The notes below the pieces were generated by a model, which did no database searches, was not told the origin of the DNA, and saw only the letters and a list, made by a program, of their open reading frames with translations. A stretch of DNA of 64,000 nt from Ovis canadensis (lineage: Eukaryota > Chordata > Mammalia > Artiodactyla > Bovidae): assembly GCF_042477335.2 (NCBI RefSeq), contig NC_091263.1, positions 70,674,501-70,738,500 of the forward strand, written 5' to 3'. The position numbers and the translations under genes were made by a program. Position 1 is the stretch's first letter; each line of letters begins with the position of its first letter. Shown piece by piece: positions 55,001 to 59,604 of this stretch.

Positions 55001-56253
55001 AAATGGCAGAAAACGCCATCACCTCTCACAGGCTATCTGGGAGAGCAGGACACCTGTGACAGACAAAGAACCAGGAGCGTACTTGGCACGCTTCGCTCTC
55101 GGGAGTAGGAAACACGTGCTGGGAAATATTCCACTGAGACAGCAGTCAGGCTTCCAGAAATCTTAGCCACCGAGACCCATAACCCTCAGCAAGGACGCAA
55201 ACTAAATAGCCTGCGTGTCCAAGAGCTGGCACGAGCCCGTGCACTTTCCCCTCCAAGTAGGTCCCCCGTGAGGTTGTCACCCTGAGGGTCGTGCAGAAAA
55301 CGGGGCGGAGAGGAGAGGAGTGGGGCGCCCCCGGTGCACAGCCTGCAGCGCAGGGATGCTGGCTCAGGGGTGGCCCCGTGCGTGCGGCGGTGTCGACACG
55401 GGCCGGCCCAGGAAGAGCCTGCTGTCTCCACCCGGCGTCTTACTCCCTGGCTCCTGTCTGCCCACCCAGGACTCACCAACCAACAAGCTGCTCTACGCCA
55501 AGGAGATCCCCGAGTACCGGAAGATCGTGCAGCGCTACTACAAGCAGATCCATGACATGACCCCGCTCAGCGAGCAGGAGATGAACGCACACCTGGCCGA
55601 GGAGTCGCGGGTGCTGCCGGCCCCACGGGGTCCTCGCCGGGAGGACGGGGGTGGTGGGCAGGACTCGGCCGTCAGAGCTGGGGGCAGTGTGGGGCTGTGT
55701 ACAAGCAGCGGGTCTTGACTGGGCTGGGCCTGGCTCGGACCGTGGAGTCTCCACTGCAGTCCAACTCCCGCCCCGTCTTTCCTCACAGAAATACCAGAAT
55801 GAGTTCAACACCAACGTGGCCATGGCAGAGATCTACAAATATGCCAAGAGGTATCGCCCGCAGGTGAGCAGCCCCCGGCGTGAGGCCCGGGGCACCCCCC
55901 CGCCCCACATCAGCCCTTCCCAGCCGCTCATGGAAACCCGGGAGCGCGGGGCTCAGGTACTCCGGGCCCCAGGACAGCGGATTGTGCTGTGGGCGTGGCT
56001 GCCAGCACCGGGAATCCAGGCCACGTGTGCGCGTGCGTGTGTGTGCGCTCCCCGCAGATGTGTGGTGGGGCCGGGCGGGGGTGTCCTGGGCCCTGAACTA
56101 AATCCTCTGCCAACCACTCGCCCTCCACCGCCCCAGATCGTGAGCGCCCTGGAGGCGAACCCCACGGCCCGGAGGACACAGCTGCAGCACAAGTTTGAGC
56201 AGGTGGTGGCCCTCATGGAGGACAACATCTACGAGTGCTACAGCGAGGCCTGA
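8859..56253 (+). CDS. PLXND1: Plexin-D1, complete 36-exon coding region
   Basis: Cell-surface semaphorin receptor (SEMA3E and others) that signals through an intracellular Ras/Rap GAP; it guides endothelial sprouts, axons and thymocytes. I joined 36 exons, each with GT-AG sites and compatible phases, to a 1,931-residue protein (human is about 1,925). Order: signal peptide to about residue 52, sema domain to about 546, PSI domains near 547-600, 719-753 and 850-901 separated and followed by IPT/TIG folds up to about 1255, membrane helix 1277-1300, juxtamembrane coiled coil about 1303-1350, GAP segment C1 about 1370-1560, GTPase-binding domain about 1563-1690, GAP segment C2 about 1715-1925. GAP arginines R1490/R1491 and R1776 are present. 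The protein ends SEA, the known GIPC PDZ ligand. No break, frameshift or missing catalytic residue is seen. Identity rests on recognising plexin-D1 over the full length, not on a search. Confidence 0.98.
10860..11070. repeat. MIR remnant in intron 1
   Basis: Near full-length MIR: tgagcatttagcgtgcacca arm, then GATGAAGCAACTGAGGCCC and GATCACACAGCTCAGGAGG. Confidence 0.85.
12444..12604 (-). mobile_element. BovB/Bov-A fragment with target duplication
   Basis: Reverse complement of the same BovB 3' tail as at 2,252 (TTCAGTTCAG start, TCGTGTCTGACTCTC, CACCAACTCCCGGAG). It is flanked by the 9-bp direct repeat CTAAGGATT (12,435-12,443 and 12,605-12,613), which marks its insertion. Confidence 0.92.
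16385..16600. repeat. MIR remnant in intron 1
   Basis: Shows GAGGCCCAGAGAGGGAAAG then CTTGCCTGAGGTCACACAGC, the conserved MIR core. Confidence 0.85.
17449..17462 (+). promoter_or_regulatory. RFX-type X-box candidate
   Basis: GTCGCTATGGAAAC is a near-palindromic match to the RFX X-box (GTNRCC-N0-3-RGYAAC). Position only; binding is inference. Confidence 0.35.
17720..17900. promoter_or_regulatory. Unique block with forkhead and homeodomain-type motifs in intron 1
   Basis: Contains AATAAATCA, TTAATCA and GTAAATAA (17,835-17,842, forkhead type) within 110 bases, in non-repetitive sequence that differs in composition from its GC-rich surroundings. A possible intronic enhancer; conservation could not be checked. 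Confidence 0.3.
18080..18265. repeat. MIR remnant in intron 1
   Basis: Reverse MIR pattern: GGCTGTGTGACCCAGGGCAA followed by GTCACTTGACCTCTCTG and CTTCCTTTTCTATAAAGTA. Confidence 0.85.
18920..18975. promoter_or_regulatory. AP-1/MARE-like motif in a small GC block
   Basis: TGAGTCAGC (18,927-18,935), inside TGCTTGAGTCAGC, matches AP-1 and half of a Maf recognition element, and abuts the CpG-dense GCGGCCGCGGCGGC. Candidate enhancer core only. Confidence 0.3.
20184..20236. repeat. (GT)n microsatellite
   Basis: GT repeat with two GGTGTG interruptions, directly upstream of a degenerate SINE, as is common for tails of Bov SINEs. Confidence 0.95.
20237..20330 (-). mobile_element. Degenerate Bov-tA SINE fragment
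   Basis: Retains TTGGTCGCTCACTAACTTTG and CTCCCGGCGAGAGTACTGGA, diverged from the family signatures seen elsewhere in the window; the rest of the element is missing. Confidence 0.7.
20565..20965 (-). mobile_element. Two adjacent tRNA-derived (CHR-type) SINEs
   Basis: Two reverse-oriented copies in tandem, split by a T/A run near 20,700. Each ends in the tRNA-like arm (CTGACCAGGGATTGAACTCG and CTGACCAGGGATCGAACCTG, then ACCACTGGACCACC-like sequence). Confidence 0.85.
21050..21268 (+). mobile_element. Bov-tA type SINE
   Basis: Forward copy: GGTAAAGAACCCGCCTGCCA, CACTCCAGTGTTCTTGCCC, GGACAGAGGAGCCTGG, ending in GAGTCGGACACAACTGAAGC. Confidence 0.93.
24222..24515 (-). mobile_element. tRNA-derived (CHR-type) SINE
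   Basis: Reverse copy opening with a T run and ending GGGATCGAACATGTGTCACC, GGCAGGCAGATTC, CGCGAAGTCCC. Contains the typical GTTGCGGAGCTCAGGCTCT segment. Confidence 0.88.
25535..25548 (+). promoter_or_regulatory. RFX-type X-box candidate upstream of exon 2
   Basis: GTTGCTATGGAGAC closely matches the RFX X-box palindrome and lies 327 bp before exon 2. Second such site in intron 1. Confidence 0.4.
25875..26051 (+). CDS. PLXND1: PLXND1 exon 2: sema domain
   Basis: Residues 444-502, phase 0 at both ends, acceptor ttgcag|CTGCAG and donor AAG|gtacgg. It continues the propeller with [11 protein letters not shown], the typical late-sema strand. The following 2.7-kb intron holds MIR remnants and a Bov-tA SINE at 27,140. 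Confidence 0.97.
26630..26700. promoter_or_regulatory. Homeodomain/GATA-type motif cluster in intron 2
   Basis: AT-rich island in GC-rich sequence containing TAATTGATT (26,654-26,662) and CTGATAA. It could be a conserved element; nothing more can be said from one sequence. Confidence 0.2.
27140..27336 (-). mobile_element. Bov-tA type SINE in intron 2
   Basis: Reverse copy from GTCGCTCAGTCGTGTCTGAC to GAGCCATCAGGGAAGCCC. Imperfect 12-base repeats (acatagcgggaa / acacagcaggaa) at the edges look like an aged target duplication inside a MIR. Confidence 0.93.
28777..28908 (+). CDS. PLXND1: PLXND1 exon 3: end of the sema domain
   Basis: Residues 503-546, phase 0 at both ends; begins [10 protein letters not shown] and ends YLMTSHQ. 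The acceptor follows a long C-rich tract. It closes the propeller; the next intron is only 259 bp and shows nothing else. Confidence 0.96.
29168..29268 (+). CDS. PLXND1: PLXND1 exon 4: first PSI domain
   Basis: Residues 547-580; begins MARVKVAAC and carries the cysteine pattern [15 protein letters not shown] of a plexin-semaphorin-integrin knot. Donor ACG|gtgagg splits an arginine codon after its second base. The next intron is 84 bp. Confidence 0.96.
29353..29482 (+). CDS. PLXND1: PLXND1 exon 5: end of PSI-1
   Basis: Residues 580-623. The first base completes the arginine codon, followed by CTLRQDC, the remaining PSI cysteines, and a link to the first IPT-like fold. Donor CCG|gtgagt, phase 0. 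The following 1.2-kb intron holds a MIR near 29,610 and otherwise old repeat debris. Confidence 0.96.
29610..29745. repeat. MIR remnant in intron 5
   Basis: ATACAGATGGGGAAATTGAG, GCACAGAGCGG and GTGACTTGTTCAAGATTATA match the MIR core. Confidence 0.85.
30699..30876 (+). CDS. PLXND1: PLXND1 exon 6: IPT-like segment
   Basis: Residues 624-683; begins [15 protein letters not shown] and includes [13 protein letters not shown], an IPT/TIG-type strand pattern between PSI-1 and PSI-2. Donor CAAG|gtaggc leaves one base of an aspartate codon. Confidence 0.96.
31035..31143 (+). CDS. PLXND1: PLXND1 exon 7: IPT-like segment
   Basis: Residues 683-719; [13 protein letters not shown] to QVYPHTA, finishing the first IPT-like fold. 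Donor AGC|gtgagt. The 420-bp intron after it shows nothing recognisable. Confidence 0.96.
31564..31666 (+). CDS. PLXND1: PLXND1 exon 8: second PSI domain
   Basis: Residues 719-753 with the compact PSI cysteine spacing [14 protein letters not shown] followed by CVSNQSRC. Acceptor tttcag|TTGCACC, donor ACG|gtaagc, ends in phase 0. Confidence 0.96.
31829..31927 (-). mobile_element. Truncated Bov-tA SINE in intron 8
   Basis: Only the tRNA-side half remains (GGGGATTGAACCCGGGTCTC, GCATTGCAGGCAGATTC, GAGCCACCAGGGAAGCCC). Confidence 0.92.
35520..35694 (+). mobile_element. BovB/Bov-A 3' fragment in intron 8
   Basis: Same family tail as at 2,252: GGTTGGTTGGCATGGACTTG, GGACAGGGAAGCCTGGCGTG, GTCAGACACGACCGAGCGAC. 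Confidence 0.9.
36262..36366 (+). CDS. PLXND1: PLXND1 exon 9: IPT-like segment
   Basis: Residues 754-788, phase 0 at both ends; begins [11 protein letters not shown], which follows directly on NPT of exon 8. It opens the fold between PSI-2 and PSI-3. Donor CAG|gtaagc is strong. Confidence 0.96.
36393..36562 (-). mobile_element. tRNA-derived (CHR-type) SINE in intron 9
   Basis: Reverse copy beginning about 27 bases after the exon 9 donor; contains TTAGTTGCAGCGTGCAGGAT, CCTGACCAGAGATTGAACCC and CACCCAGGAAGTCCC. Confidence 0.9.
37313..37396. repeat. 32-bp minisatellite in intron 9
   Basis: About 2.6 near-identical copies of a 32-base unit starting GTGCCCT(C/T)GGTCCTGGGG and containing GGCGGGGGGGCT. 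Confidence 0.93.
39031..39120 (+). CDS. PLXND1: PLXND1 exon 10: IPT-like segment
   Basis: Residues 789-818, 30 codons, phase 0 at both ends: [12 protein letters not shown] to CKQVV. Donor GTG|gtgagc. As a symmetrical 90-nt exon it could be skipped without a frameshift, but nothing here shows that it is. Confidence 0.96.
39334..39427 (+). CDS. PLXND1: PLXND1 exon 11: IPT-like segment
   Basis: Residues 819-850; [18 protein letters not shown] to SPDPMT, ending the second IPT-like fold. Donor ACAG|gtggga leaves one base. The 940-bp intron after it contains a MIR at about 40,055-40,260. Confidence 0.96.
40055..40260. repeat. MIR remnant in intron 11
   Basis: Reverse MIR pattern CAGGCTGTGTGACCTCGGGC, AAGTCACTCTGCCTCTCTGA, TTTACCTGTCAATTGGGGC. 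Confidence 0.85.
40368..40522 (+). CDS. PLXND1: PLXND1 exon 12: third PSI domain
   Basis: Residues 850-901, [18 protein letters not shown] and LCVWSDGC, the third PSI cysteine cluster. Donor GCG|gtaagc, phase 0. The next 757-bp intron shows MIR-like remains near 40,660-40,830 and nothing else. Confidence 0.96.
41280..41431 (+). CDS. PLXND1: PLXND1 exon 13: IPT/TIG domain
   Basis: Residues 902-952; [18 protein letters not shown] is the classic opening of an IPT/TIG immunoglobulin-like fold. Donor GGA|gtgagt splits a glutamate codon. The 1.1-kb intron that follows contains a Bov-tA SINE at 41,955. Confidence 0.96.
41955..42165 (+). mobile_element. Bov-tA type SINE in intron 13
   Basis: Forward copy: GGCTTCCCTGGTGGCACAGC, GGGTCGGGAAGATCCCCGGG, CAACCCACTGCAGTATGCTT, GTCCATGGGGTTCCAGAGTC. 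Moderately diverged. Confidence 0.92.
42508..42607 (+). CDS. PLXND1: PLXND1 exon 14: IPT/TIG domain
   Basis: Residues 952-985; [10 protein letters not shown] to FSYV completes the IPT begun in exon 13. Donor GTG|gtaagg; the next intron is 83 bp. Confidence 0.96.
42691..42830 (+). CDS. PLXND1: PLXND1 exon 15: IPT/TIG domain
   Basis: Residues 986-1032; [18 protein letters not shown] opens the next IPT. Donor GCT|gtaagt splits a leucine codon. The 710-bp intron that follows has MIR-like debris around 42,880-43,190. Confidence 0.96.
43541..43708 (+). CDS. PLXND1: PLXND1 exon 16: IPT/TIG domains
   Basis: Residues 1032-1088; RSDASIAC to [11 protein letters not shown] ends one IPT and [12 protein letters not shown] begins the next. 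Donor CAG|gtgaga splits a serine codon; the next intron is 88 bp. Confidence 0.96.
43797..43887 (+). CDS. PLXND1: PLXND1 exon 17: IPT/TIG domain
   Basis: Residues 1088-1118; [17 protein letters not shown], a typical IPT strand pair. Donor ACG|gtgagg, phase 0. Confidence 0.96.
44048..44311 (+). CDS. PLXND1: PLXND1 exon 18: membrane-proximal IPT region
   Basis: Residues 1119-1206, phase 0 at both ends; [16 protein letters not shown] closes one IPT, and [16 protein letters not shown] with [12 protein letters not shown] begins the membrane-proximal fold. The 209-bp intron after it contains a 36-bp GC-rich tandem repeat. Confidence 0.96.
44352..44430. repeat. 36-bp tandem repeat in intron 18
   Basis: About 2.2 copies of a unit starting (G/A)AGCAGATCAGGCG(C/T)GGGGC, G-rich on the coding strand; a fourth diverged AGCAGATC follows at about 44,478. 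Confidence 0.85.
44521..44670 (+). CDS. PLXND1: PLXND1 exon 19: membrane-proximal fold
   Basis: Residues 1207-1256; [17 protein letters not shown] and HCSVNESLG, including an NES glycosylation sequon. Donor ACA|gtgagt, phase 0. The 863-bp intron ends in a MIR that reaches nearly to the next acceptor. Confidence 0.96.
45290..45490. repeat. MIR remnant before exon 20
   Basis: Near full-length MIR ending about 45 bases before the exon 20 acceptor: CCGTGCCAGGCCCAGGACTA, GAGGCTCAGAGAGGTCAGGT, CCATACAGCCAGTGAGGAG. Confidence 0.85.
45534..45648 (+). CDS. PLXND1: PLXND1 exon 20: transmembrane helix
   Basis: Residues 1257-1295. After [13 protein letters not shown] comes the hydrophobic stretch [18 protein letters not shown], which continues into exon 21; the membrane helix spans about 1277-1300. 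Donor TCG|gtaagg leaves one base of an alanine codon. Confidence 0.97.
45935..46600 (+). mobile_element. L1 LINE 3' fragment, forward
   Basis: Old L1 3' region in sense orientation: TACACTGCTGGTGGGAATTT, ATGACCCAGCAATTCCCTAC, and AAAATGTCCATCCGCTGATGG-like sequence. No intact reading frame. Confidence 0.8.
46715..47645 (-). mobile_element. L1 LINE 3' fragment, reverse
   Basis: Bovid-type L1 3' end in reverse orientation: GCTGCAAAGTGACTGAGCTA, GGTTATTACACAGTATAGAG, GCATTGCTGGGTCATATGGT, GATGATGGCCATTCTGACC. Interrupted by a Bov-A2 SINE at 47,256. No intact frame. Confidence 0.88.
47256..47462 (+). mobile_element. Bov-A2 SINE nested in L1
   Basis: Dimeric element: both halves end alike (GGGGTCGCTAAGAGTTGGACACAACTGA-like and GGGGTCGCACAGAGTTGGACACGACTGA-like). 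It splits the reverse L1, so it is the younger insertion. Confidence 0.88.
47793..47900 (+). CDS. PLXND1: PLXND1 exon 21: end of membrane helix and juxtamembrane coiled coil
   Basis: Residues 1295-1331; ALFVFC ends the helix, then [13 protein letters not shown] and [13 protein letters not shown] form the charged juxtamembrane coiled coil. Donor AAAG|gtagcg leaves one base of the glycine codon. The last 18 exonic bases plus the donor are duplicated immediately downstream (period 37 bp); see the repeat at 47,883. I chose the first donor because it gives the reading frame GFAELQ known for plexin-D1. Confidence 0.95.
47883..47956 (+). repeat. PLXND1: 37-bp tandem duplication covering the exon 21 splice donor
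   Basis: Copy 1 is 47,883-47,919 and copy 2 is 47,920-47,956, with four mismatches. Each contains GGGAGGAGATCCGT(A/G)AAG followed by gtagc, so the intron starts with a second donor at 47,938. Splicing there would add 37 nt to exon 21 and reach an in-frame TGA at 47,933-47,935, after the membrane helix. Use of the second donor is inference. Confidence 0.9.
48016..48128 (+). CDS. PLXND1: PLXND1 exon 22: juxtamembrane segment
   Basis: Residues 1331-1368; [18 protein letters not shown] continues the coiled coil, then [16 protein letters not shown] leads into the GAP domain. Donor AAG|gtcagg, phase 0. The 694-bp intron is C/T-rich with nothing recognisable. Confidence 0.96.
48823..48927 (+). CDS. 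PLXND1: PLXND1 exon 23: start of the GAP domain
   Basis: Residues 1369-1403, 35 codons, phase 0 at both ends; [14 protein letters not shown] to LLGEWK. Donor AAG|gtgagt is strong and is followed 21 bases later by a long CA repeat. Confidence 0.96.
48949..49004. repeat. (CA)28 microsatellite in intron 23
   Basis: Fifty-six uninterrupted bases of CA dinucleotide on the + (coding) strand, immediately downstream of the exon 23 donor. In RNA it would be a CA-rich binding tract of the hnRNP L type, and its length is likely to vary between animals. The rest of the 532-bp intron shows nothing I recognise. Confidence 0.98.
49460..49590 (+). CDS. PLXND1: PLXND1 exon 24: GAP segment C1
   Basis: Residues 1404-1447; [20 protein letters not shown] and [16 protein letters not shown], strongly conserved plexin GAP sequence. 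Donor ACAG|gtccgg is weak (C at +3). The 359-bp intron after it shows nothing else. Confidence 0.96.
49950..50148 (+). CDS. PLXND1: PLXND1 exon 25: GAP segment C1 with first arginine finger
   Basis: Residues 1447-1513; [17 protein letters not shown], then [17 protein letters not shown] with the catalytic arginine pair R1490/R1491 that plexins use to stimulate GTP hydrolysis on Rap/R-Ras. Both arginines are intact. The 574-bp intron holds MIR-like remains near 50,250-50,500. Confidence 0.97.
50723..50869 (+). CDS. PLXND1: PLXND1 exon 26: end of GAP segment C1
   Basis: Residues 1514-1562, 49 codons, phase 0 at both ends; [17 protein letters not shown] and [20 protein letters not shown]. Donor CGG|gtgagc; the next intron is 117 bp. 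Confidence 0.96.
50987..51143 (+). CDS. PLXND1: PLXND1 exon 27: GTPase-binding domain
   Basis: Residues 1563-1615; starts [19 protein letters not shown] and contains [15 protein letters not shown], the ubiquitin-like Rho-GTPase-binding domain inserted between the two GAP halves. Donor CTAG|gtgggc leaves one base. The 324-bp GC-rich intron shows nothing else. Confidence 0.96.
51468..51571 (+). CDS. PLXND1: PLXND1 exon 28: GTPase-binding domain
   Basis: Residues 1615-1649; [19 protein letters not shown] to LNTLAHYK. Donor AAG|gtgggc, phase 0; the next intron is only 79 bp. Confidence 0.96.
51651..51714 (+). CDS. PLXND1: PLXND1 exon 29: GTPase-binding domain
   Basis: Residues 1650-1671, only 64 nt; [21 protein letters not shown]. 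Donor CGAG|gtagtg. The following 673-bp intron includes a pyrimidine-rich stretch of about 270 bp leading up to the next acceptor. Confidence 0.95.
52388..52422 (+). CDS. PLXND1: PLXND1 exon 30: 35-nt small exon
   Basis: Residues 1671-1682, [12 protein letters not shown], the smallest exon of the gene. It is held in place by a long C/T-rich acceptor tract ending ctcgcag and by donor TTG|gtgagt. Together with exon 29 it adds 99 nt, so the pair keeps frame although each alone does not. Confidence 0.95.
52642..52746 (+). CDS. PLXND1: PLXND1 exon 31: link to GAP segment C2
   Basis: Residues 1683-1717, phase 0 at both ends; [19 protein letters not shown], a basic stretch, then [11 protein letters not shown]. 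Donor AAG|gtgggc. The 475-bp intron contains a MIR near 52,900-53,100. Confidence 0.96.
53222..53385 (+). CDS. PLXND1: PLXND1 exon 32: GAP segment C2
   Basis: Residues 1718-1772; [32 protein letters not shown] and [11 protein letters not shown], among the best conserved plexin sequence. Donor ACAG|gtgggg. The 1.0-kb intron shows old repeat remains near 53,640-53,720 and nothing else. Confidence 0.97.
54397..54544 (+). CDS. PLXND1: PLXND1 exon 33: GAP segment C2 with second catalytic arginine
   Basis: Residues 1772-1821; [19 protein letters not shown] carries R1776, the second catalytic arginine of plexin GAPs, and is followed by [16 protein letters not shown]. Donor AAG|gtcagc, phase 0. The 925-bp intron shows no recognisable element. 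Confidence 0.97.
55470..55610 (+). CDS. PLXND1: PLXND1 exon 34: GAP segment C2
   Basis: Residues 1822-1868, 47 codons, phase 0 at both ends; [18 protein letters not shown] to [10 protein letters not shown]. The donor CGG|gtgctg lacks the usual A at +3/+4 and G at +5, so it is the weakest donor in the gene; the next exon's KYQNEF supports its use. Confidence 0.95.
55789..55863 (+). CDS. PLXND1: PLXND1 exon 35: end of GAP segment C2
   Basis: Residues 1869-1893, 25 codons, phase 0 at both ends; [20 protein letters not shown]. Donor CAG|gtgagc is strong. Confidence 0.97.
56137..56253 (+). CDS. PLXND1: PLXND1 exon 36: C-terminus and stop codon
   Basis: Residues 1894-1931 and TGA. It ends [10 protein letters not shown]; the terminal SEA is the known PDZ-domain ligand for GIPC, which links plexin-D1 to endocytic recycling. 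The exon continues into the 3' untranslated region. Confidence 0.97.
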   Translation: MVSALEANPTARRTQLQHKFEQVVALMEDNIYECYSEA

Positions 56254-56914
56254 GCCGGGGGGGCGGCCCCCGCCCTGCGTGCCTCCGACGCCGGCTGGGA
56301 AAGGACGCTGCACCAGGGGCTTTTTCTGAGCCCAGCAGAGGAGCCCCCGTCCCGGCCCCTCAGGCGCCGGCCCCTCCCACCTGCCCTCAGACCCCAGCTC
56401 CAGGCTGAGGCCTTGAACGCCGTCCACCCAGCACAGCCTGGACAGTGCCGCCCCCAACTCGCTCTGTCCTGGCCCAGCGCCGCCGAGGCTGCCGACGGGC
56501 AAGGAGGGCCGCCTGGGCCCCAGGCCACAGCCAGAAACGCTACCTCATCCTGCCTGGCGGAGAGGGAGGCCCCGTGACCCAGCCCTCGGTTCGCTTCTGC
56601 TTCCACCACCAAGACGTTGCCCACCCCCGCCATCTCCACTCGCCTGTGGAGGAGCCTGGCCCGCTCCCGGCTTCCGGCGGCTCCAGCGGACACCAGCGGA
56701 GCGGGCAGCGTCCGCTGCCTGCAGGAGGCTCCCCGCTGTCCTGGGAGCCAGGCTGAGGCCAGGGGGGCCGTCCCGGGGGGGCGGGCAGGGGCGGGAGAGG
56801 GTGGGTGAAGGGGGCTGAGTTGCACCAAGGCTGTAGCTGGGCTACGTGATCTTGCTGGAAGTGTTTCTAAAGATAGCACCACTTTTTTGTTTTTTTAAAA
56901 AGAAGCTTTTATAT

Positions 56915-56920
56915 ATTAAA
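56915..56920 (+). terminator. PLXND1: Proximal poly(A) signal ATTAAA
   Basis: The common variant hexamer sits in an A/T-rich context 662 nt after the stop codon. It would give a 3' UTR of roughly 0.69 kb. The downstream sequence is not clearly GU-rich. Confidence 0.6.
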
Positions 56921-57197
56921 GAAACTTATCACGCGCCAACTGTGAATAGCTGCCGCTAGTGCGGAGGCCCCGGGAGGGGCCCCCCCGGGGCTCCCAGCGC
57001 AACACTGGAAATGACTGTTCCAGGGGCGGGCGGACCCGGCAGAGACGCCCCGCCCCCAAACCCCTATCCCCGAGATCATCGCCCTTTCTCTTCTGTCGCA
57101 AGCGGCCGCCTGGGGCTGGCCTGGTCAGTGCCTGGACAGGCTGTGGCCCACGGGGGCGGGGCTGGAGGGGGAGGCCAGGACGCTCTGGAACCTTTAT

Positions 57198-57203
57198 AAT
57201 AAA
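57198..57203 (+). terminator. PLXND1: Distal poly(A) signal AATAAA
   Basis: The canonical hexamer lies 945 nt after the stop codon and is followed by a G/T-rich stretch near 57,245-57,262. It would give a 3' UTR of about 0.97 kb and looks the better of the two. Confidence 0.65.
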
Positions 57204-57687
57204 AGCCTGATGGAAAAACCTGCCGTGAGCTCCAGCCTTTATCCTGAGGTGGCCGTGCTTGTAGCAGAAAGGAGGGCGGGGAGCCTGGCTTAGGACCCCG
57301 CCCAGCCCCCTTCGCAAGGGGCAGGCAGACACTGACTCTTGCTTCTGAGCAGCTCCGCGGGATAACCACGCCCGTGCCCACTGGCCACCAGGACGAGGTC
57401 ACAGCAGCTGTGTGTCACCTACCGCTGCCCCTAACCTGCTTACCCGTGTAACAGGCCGTGAGGAGAATGTGTCCCCACTTGACAGATGTAGAAACAGACT
57501 CTCAGCACAGGCGGGGACTCTCCCAGGTCTTGGGACAGGGAGGGTGCCACACCAGTGTGCTTCCTCCGGGCTGCGTGTCCACAGTGGCCCCCAGACTGCG
57601 TGGGGAGCTCCAAGCTGACCACCCTGAGAGAGACTGGATGTTTACATGCTTATCCTGAGTTTGTCAACAGTCTTGACAAATATGCAC

Positions 57688-57897
57688 AGGCTTCCCCGGT
57701 GGCTCAGATAGTAAAGAATCCACCTGCAATGCAGGAGATCTGGGCTCAATCCCTCGGTAGGGAAGACCCCCTGGAGACCGGCACGGCAACCCACTCTAGT
57801 ATGCTTGCCTGGAGAATCTCATGGACAGAGGAGCCTGGCAGGCTACAGTCCAGGGGGTCGCGCAGAGTCGGATACAACTGAGCAACTCACTCAACAC
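57688..57897 (+). mobile_element. Bov-tA type SINE downstream of PLXND1
   Basis: Forward copy: GGCTTCCCCGGTGGCTCAGA, GCAATGCAGGAGATCTGGGC, GGACAGAGGAGCCTGGCAGG, ending GATACAACTGAGCAACTCAC. Confidence 0.93.
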
Positions 57898-59604
57898 TTT
57901 GACAAACATGTACCATCAACCCCGTTATGCAGATGAGGAAATGCAGACTGCTCCGGGCTGGTATAACCCTGGACTCTTCCTGCCACTGTCCTTGACTTGG
58001 GATCAGCAAATACCACAGAGACCCCCAGCCCTGCCTGCCCCCCAGTTGGCTCTGGGCCTGAGCCGAGGCTAAAGATCACTGAGCCCCAAGAACGGTCACT
58101 AGAGGACCAGCCCCAAATTAAAAGTGGCTTTTTTTTCCTTTTAGGAAGGAGAAATAACCACACATATATATCAGGAGTAAGAACTAGGACAGAAACATAT
58201 ACAATTTAAACAAAACCCCACCAACACCAGTTCTAGAATTAATGAGCACAGCAAAGTGAGGAGAGAAAAGTAAACAATTTTTAGCTTTAAAAATAGCCTC
58301 TTCCTGTCGTGCCTTCTGGGTGGAGAGAGATTATCTTTTCAAATTTTCTATTCTGATCACTGATGCGTTTTTATTAAGCAGCAGATTTTCTAATGTGAGT
58401 TATTGACACATTTGATGGGTTTTTTTTTTTGGTGGGGGGGAGGTGTGATTCTAGAATGAATACATGTTTTCTGCAGAACTGTCAAGGAGGACAGAAAGCA
58501 TGGAGAAAATAAAAGCCACCCTAACCCACTCGTGGTGTGAATCTCAGAGAATGTTGTCCCAAAGCCCAAATCGTGTACCCGCCTGGGCCGTAGGCAGACG
58601 GGTAGGAACTGGAATCAGGACGTGCTCCATCCTGCAAGCTGCCTTTTCCCCATGAGGCCTTTCGTCAGCACCATCTTTCTATGCCATTAAATATTCCACA
58701 GCCTGTTTTAATGCCTGATTAACATGCGAGTCCTCCTTGAAGTTTAAAGACACATTGCGAGTGGAGGAAATCTCTCGCCTCTGGGGTCGTCTGCTCACCA
58801 CCCCCAGTCCTTGCCTGGGCCCCCGGAGGCTTGCCTTGCGGCTCCAGGTGTCCCTTGGCTCTGTCTGTGGGCCACAGCAGGTGGGGACTTTGGTGGACTG
58901 TCTGTCCTCAAGCCGGGGAGTAGGCTTTCCCGAATCTCGTGGGTGCTCCATGCTGTCCAACCTTGGTCAGGTCAGGGCTCCTGGCCAGCCCCCAGCTCGT
59001 AGAGATGCCCAGTGATGCCCACCCCCAAGAGCCTGCCCGGGGTGCCTCCCACAACTGGACCCCTCTCGTGGAAAGTGCCAGCCCAGTTCCCTGCCAGCTG
59101 CTCACGGTGCCCCTGGGGGCTCTGCCGGCAGCCCCATGACAGAGGCCCCAAGGAAGCTGCGAAGCCCGACAAAGCCTCGCGTGGGATTGGCAAGGCAAGG
59201 GCGGGGCTGAGAGGAGGGCAGGGAGGGAAGATAACACGGGGCTGCCTCAGTTTCCCTTTGTGTCCATCTGCCCCTGCCAAGTGCTGTCCAGTTGACCTCT
59301 GATGCCCCTCAAAACCATTCCGTTGGTCTCCACCCCCCTCCCTGGCTCAGCGGTCACCCCTCATCTGGACCATCTCTCAGCAGCCTTCTGAACGAGCTGA
59401 GTTCTCACCCCACCAGGTGGGTGCGCCAAGCAGGTACTCATGTGGACCCCACATTATGGACTCATCACTGACCCCTTTCTACACACACTCCCCCAACAAA
59501 TCCCATCCACCGAGCGTAAACATCTACCTAGCATCCACCACTTCTGACCCCTCCCTCTGTGGCCAGCCACCCCTCAGCTGGACCACAGCAGGGGCTACCA
59601 CCCT

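Larger units (their letters stand above)
56254..57225 (+). other. PLXND1: PLXND1 3' untranslated region
   Basis: GC-rich sequence after the stop codon, changing to an A/T-rich tail near 56,880. The end is either about 20 bases after the ATTAAA at 56,915 or after the AATAAA at 57,198; both could be used. No repeat interrupts it. Confidence 0.75.

Noticed and set aside
55611-55718. Read-through of exon 34 into its intron as an alternative C-terminus
   Set aside because: The frame stays open for 36 codons but the sequence is unlike plexin, while the next exon continues the conserved GAP domain.
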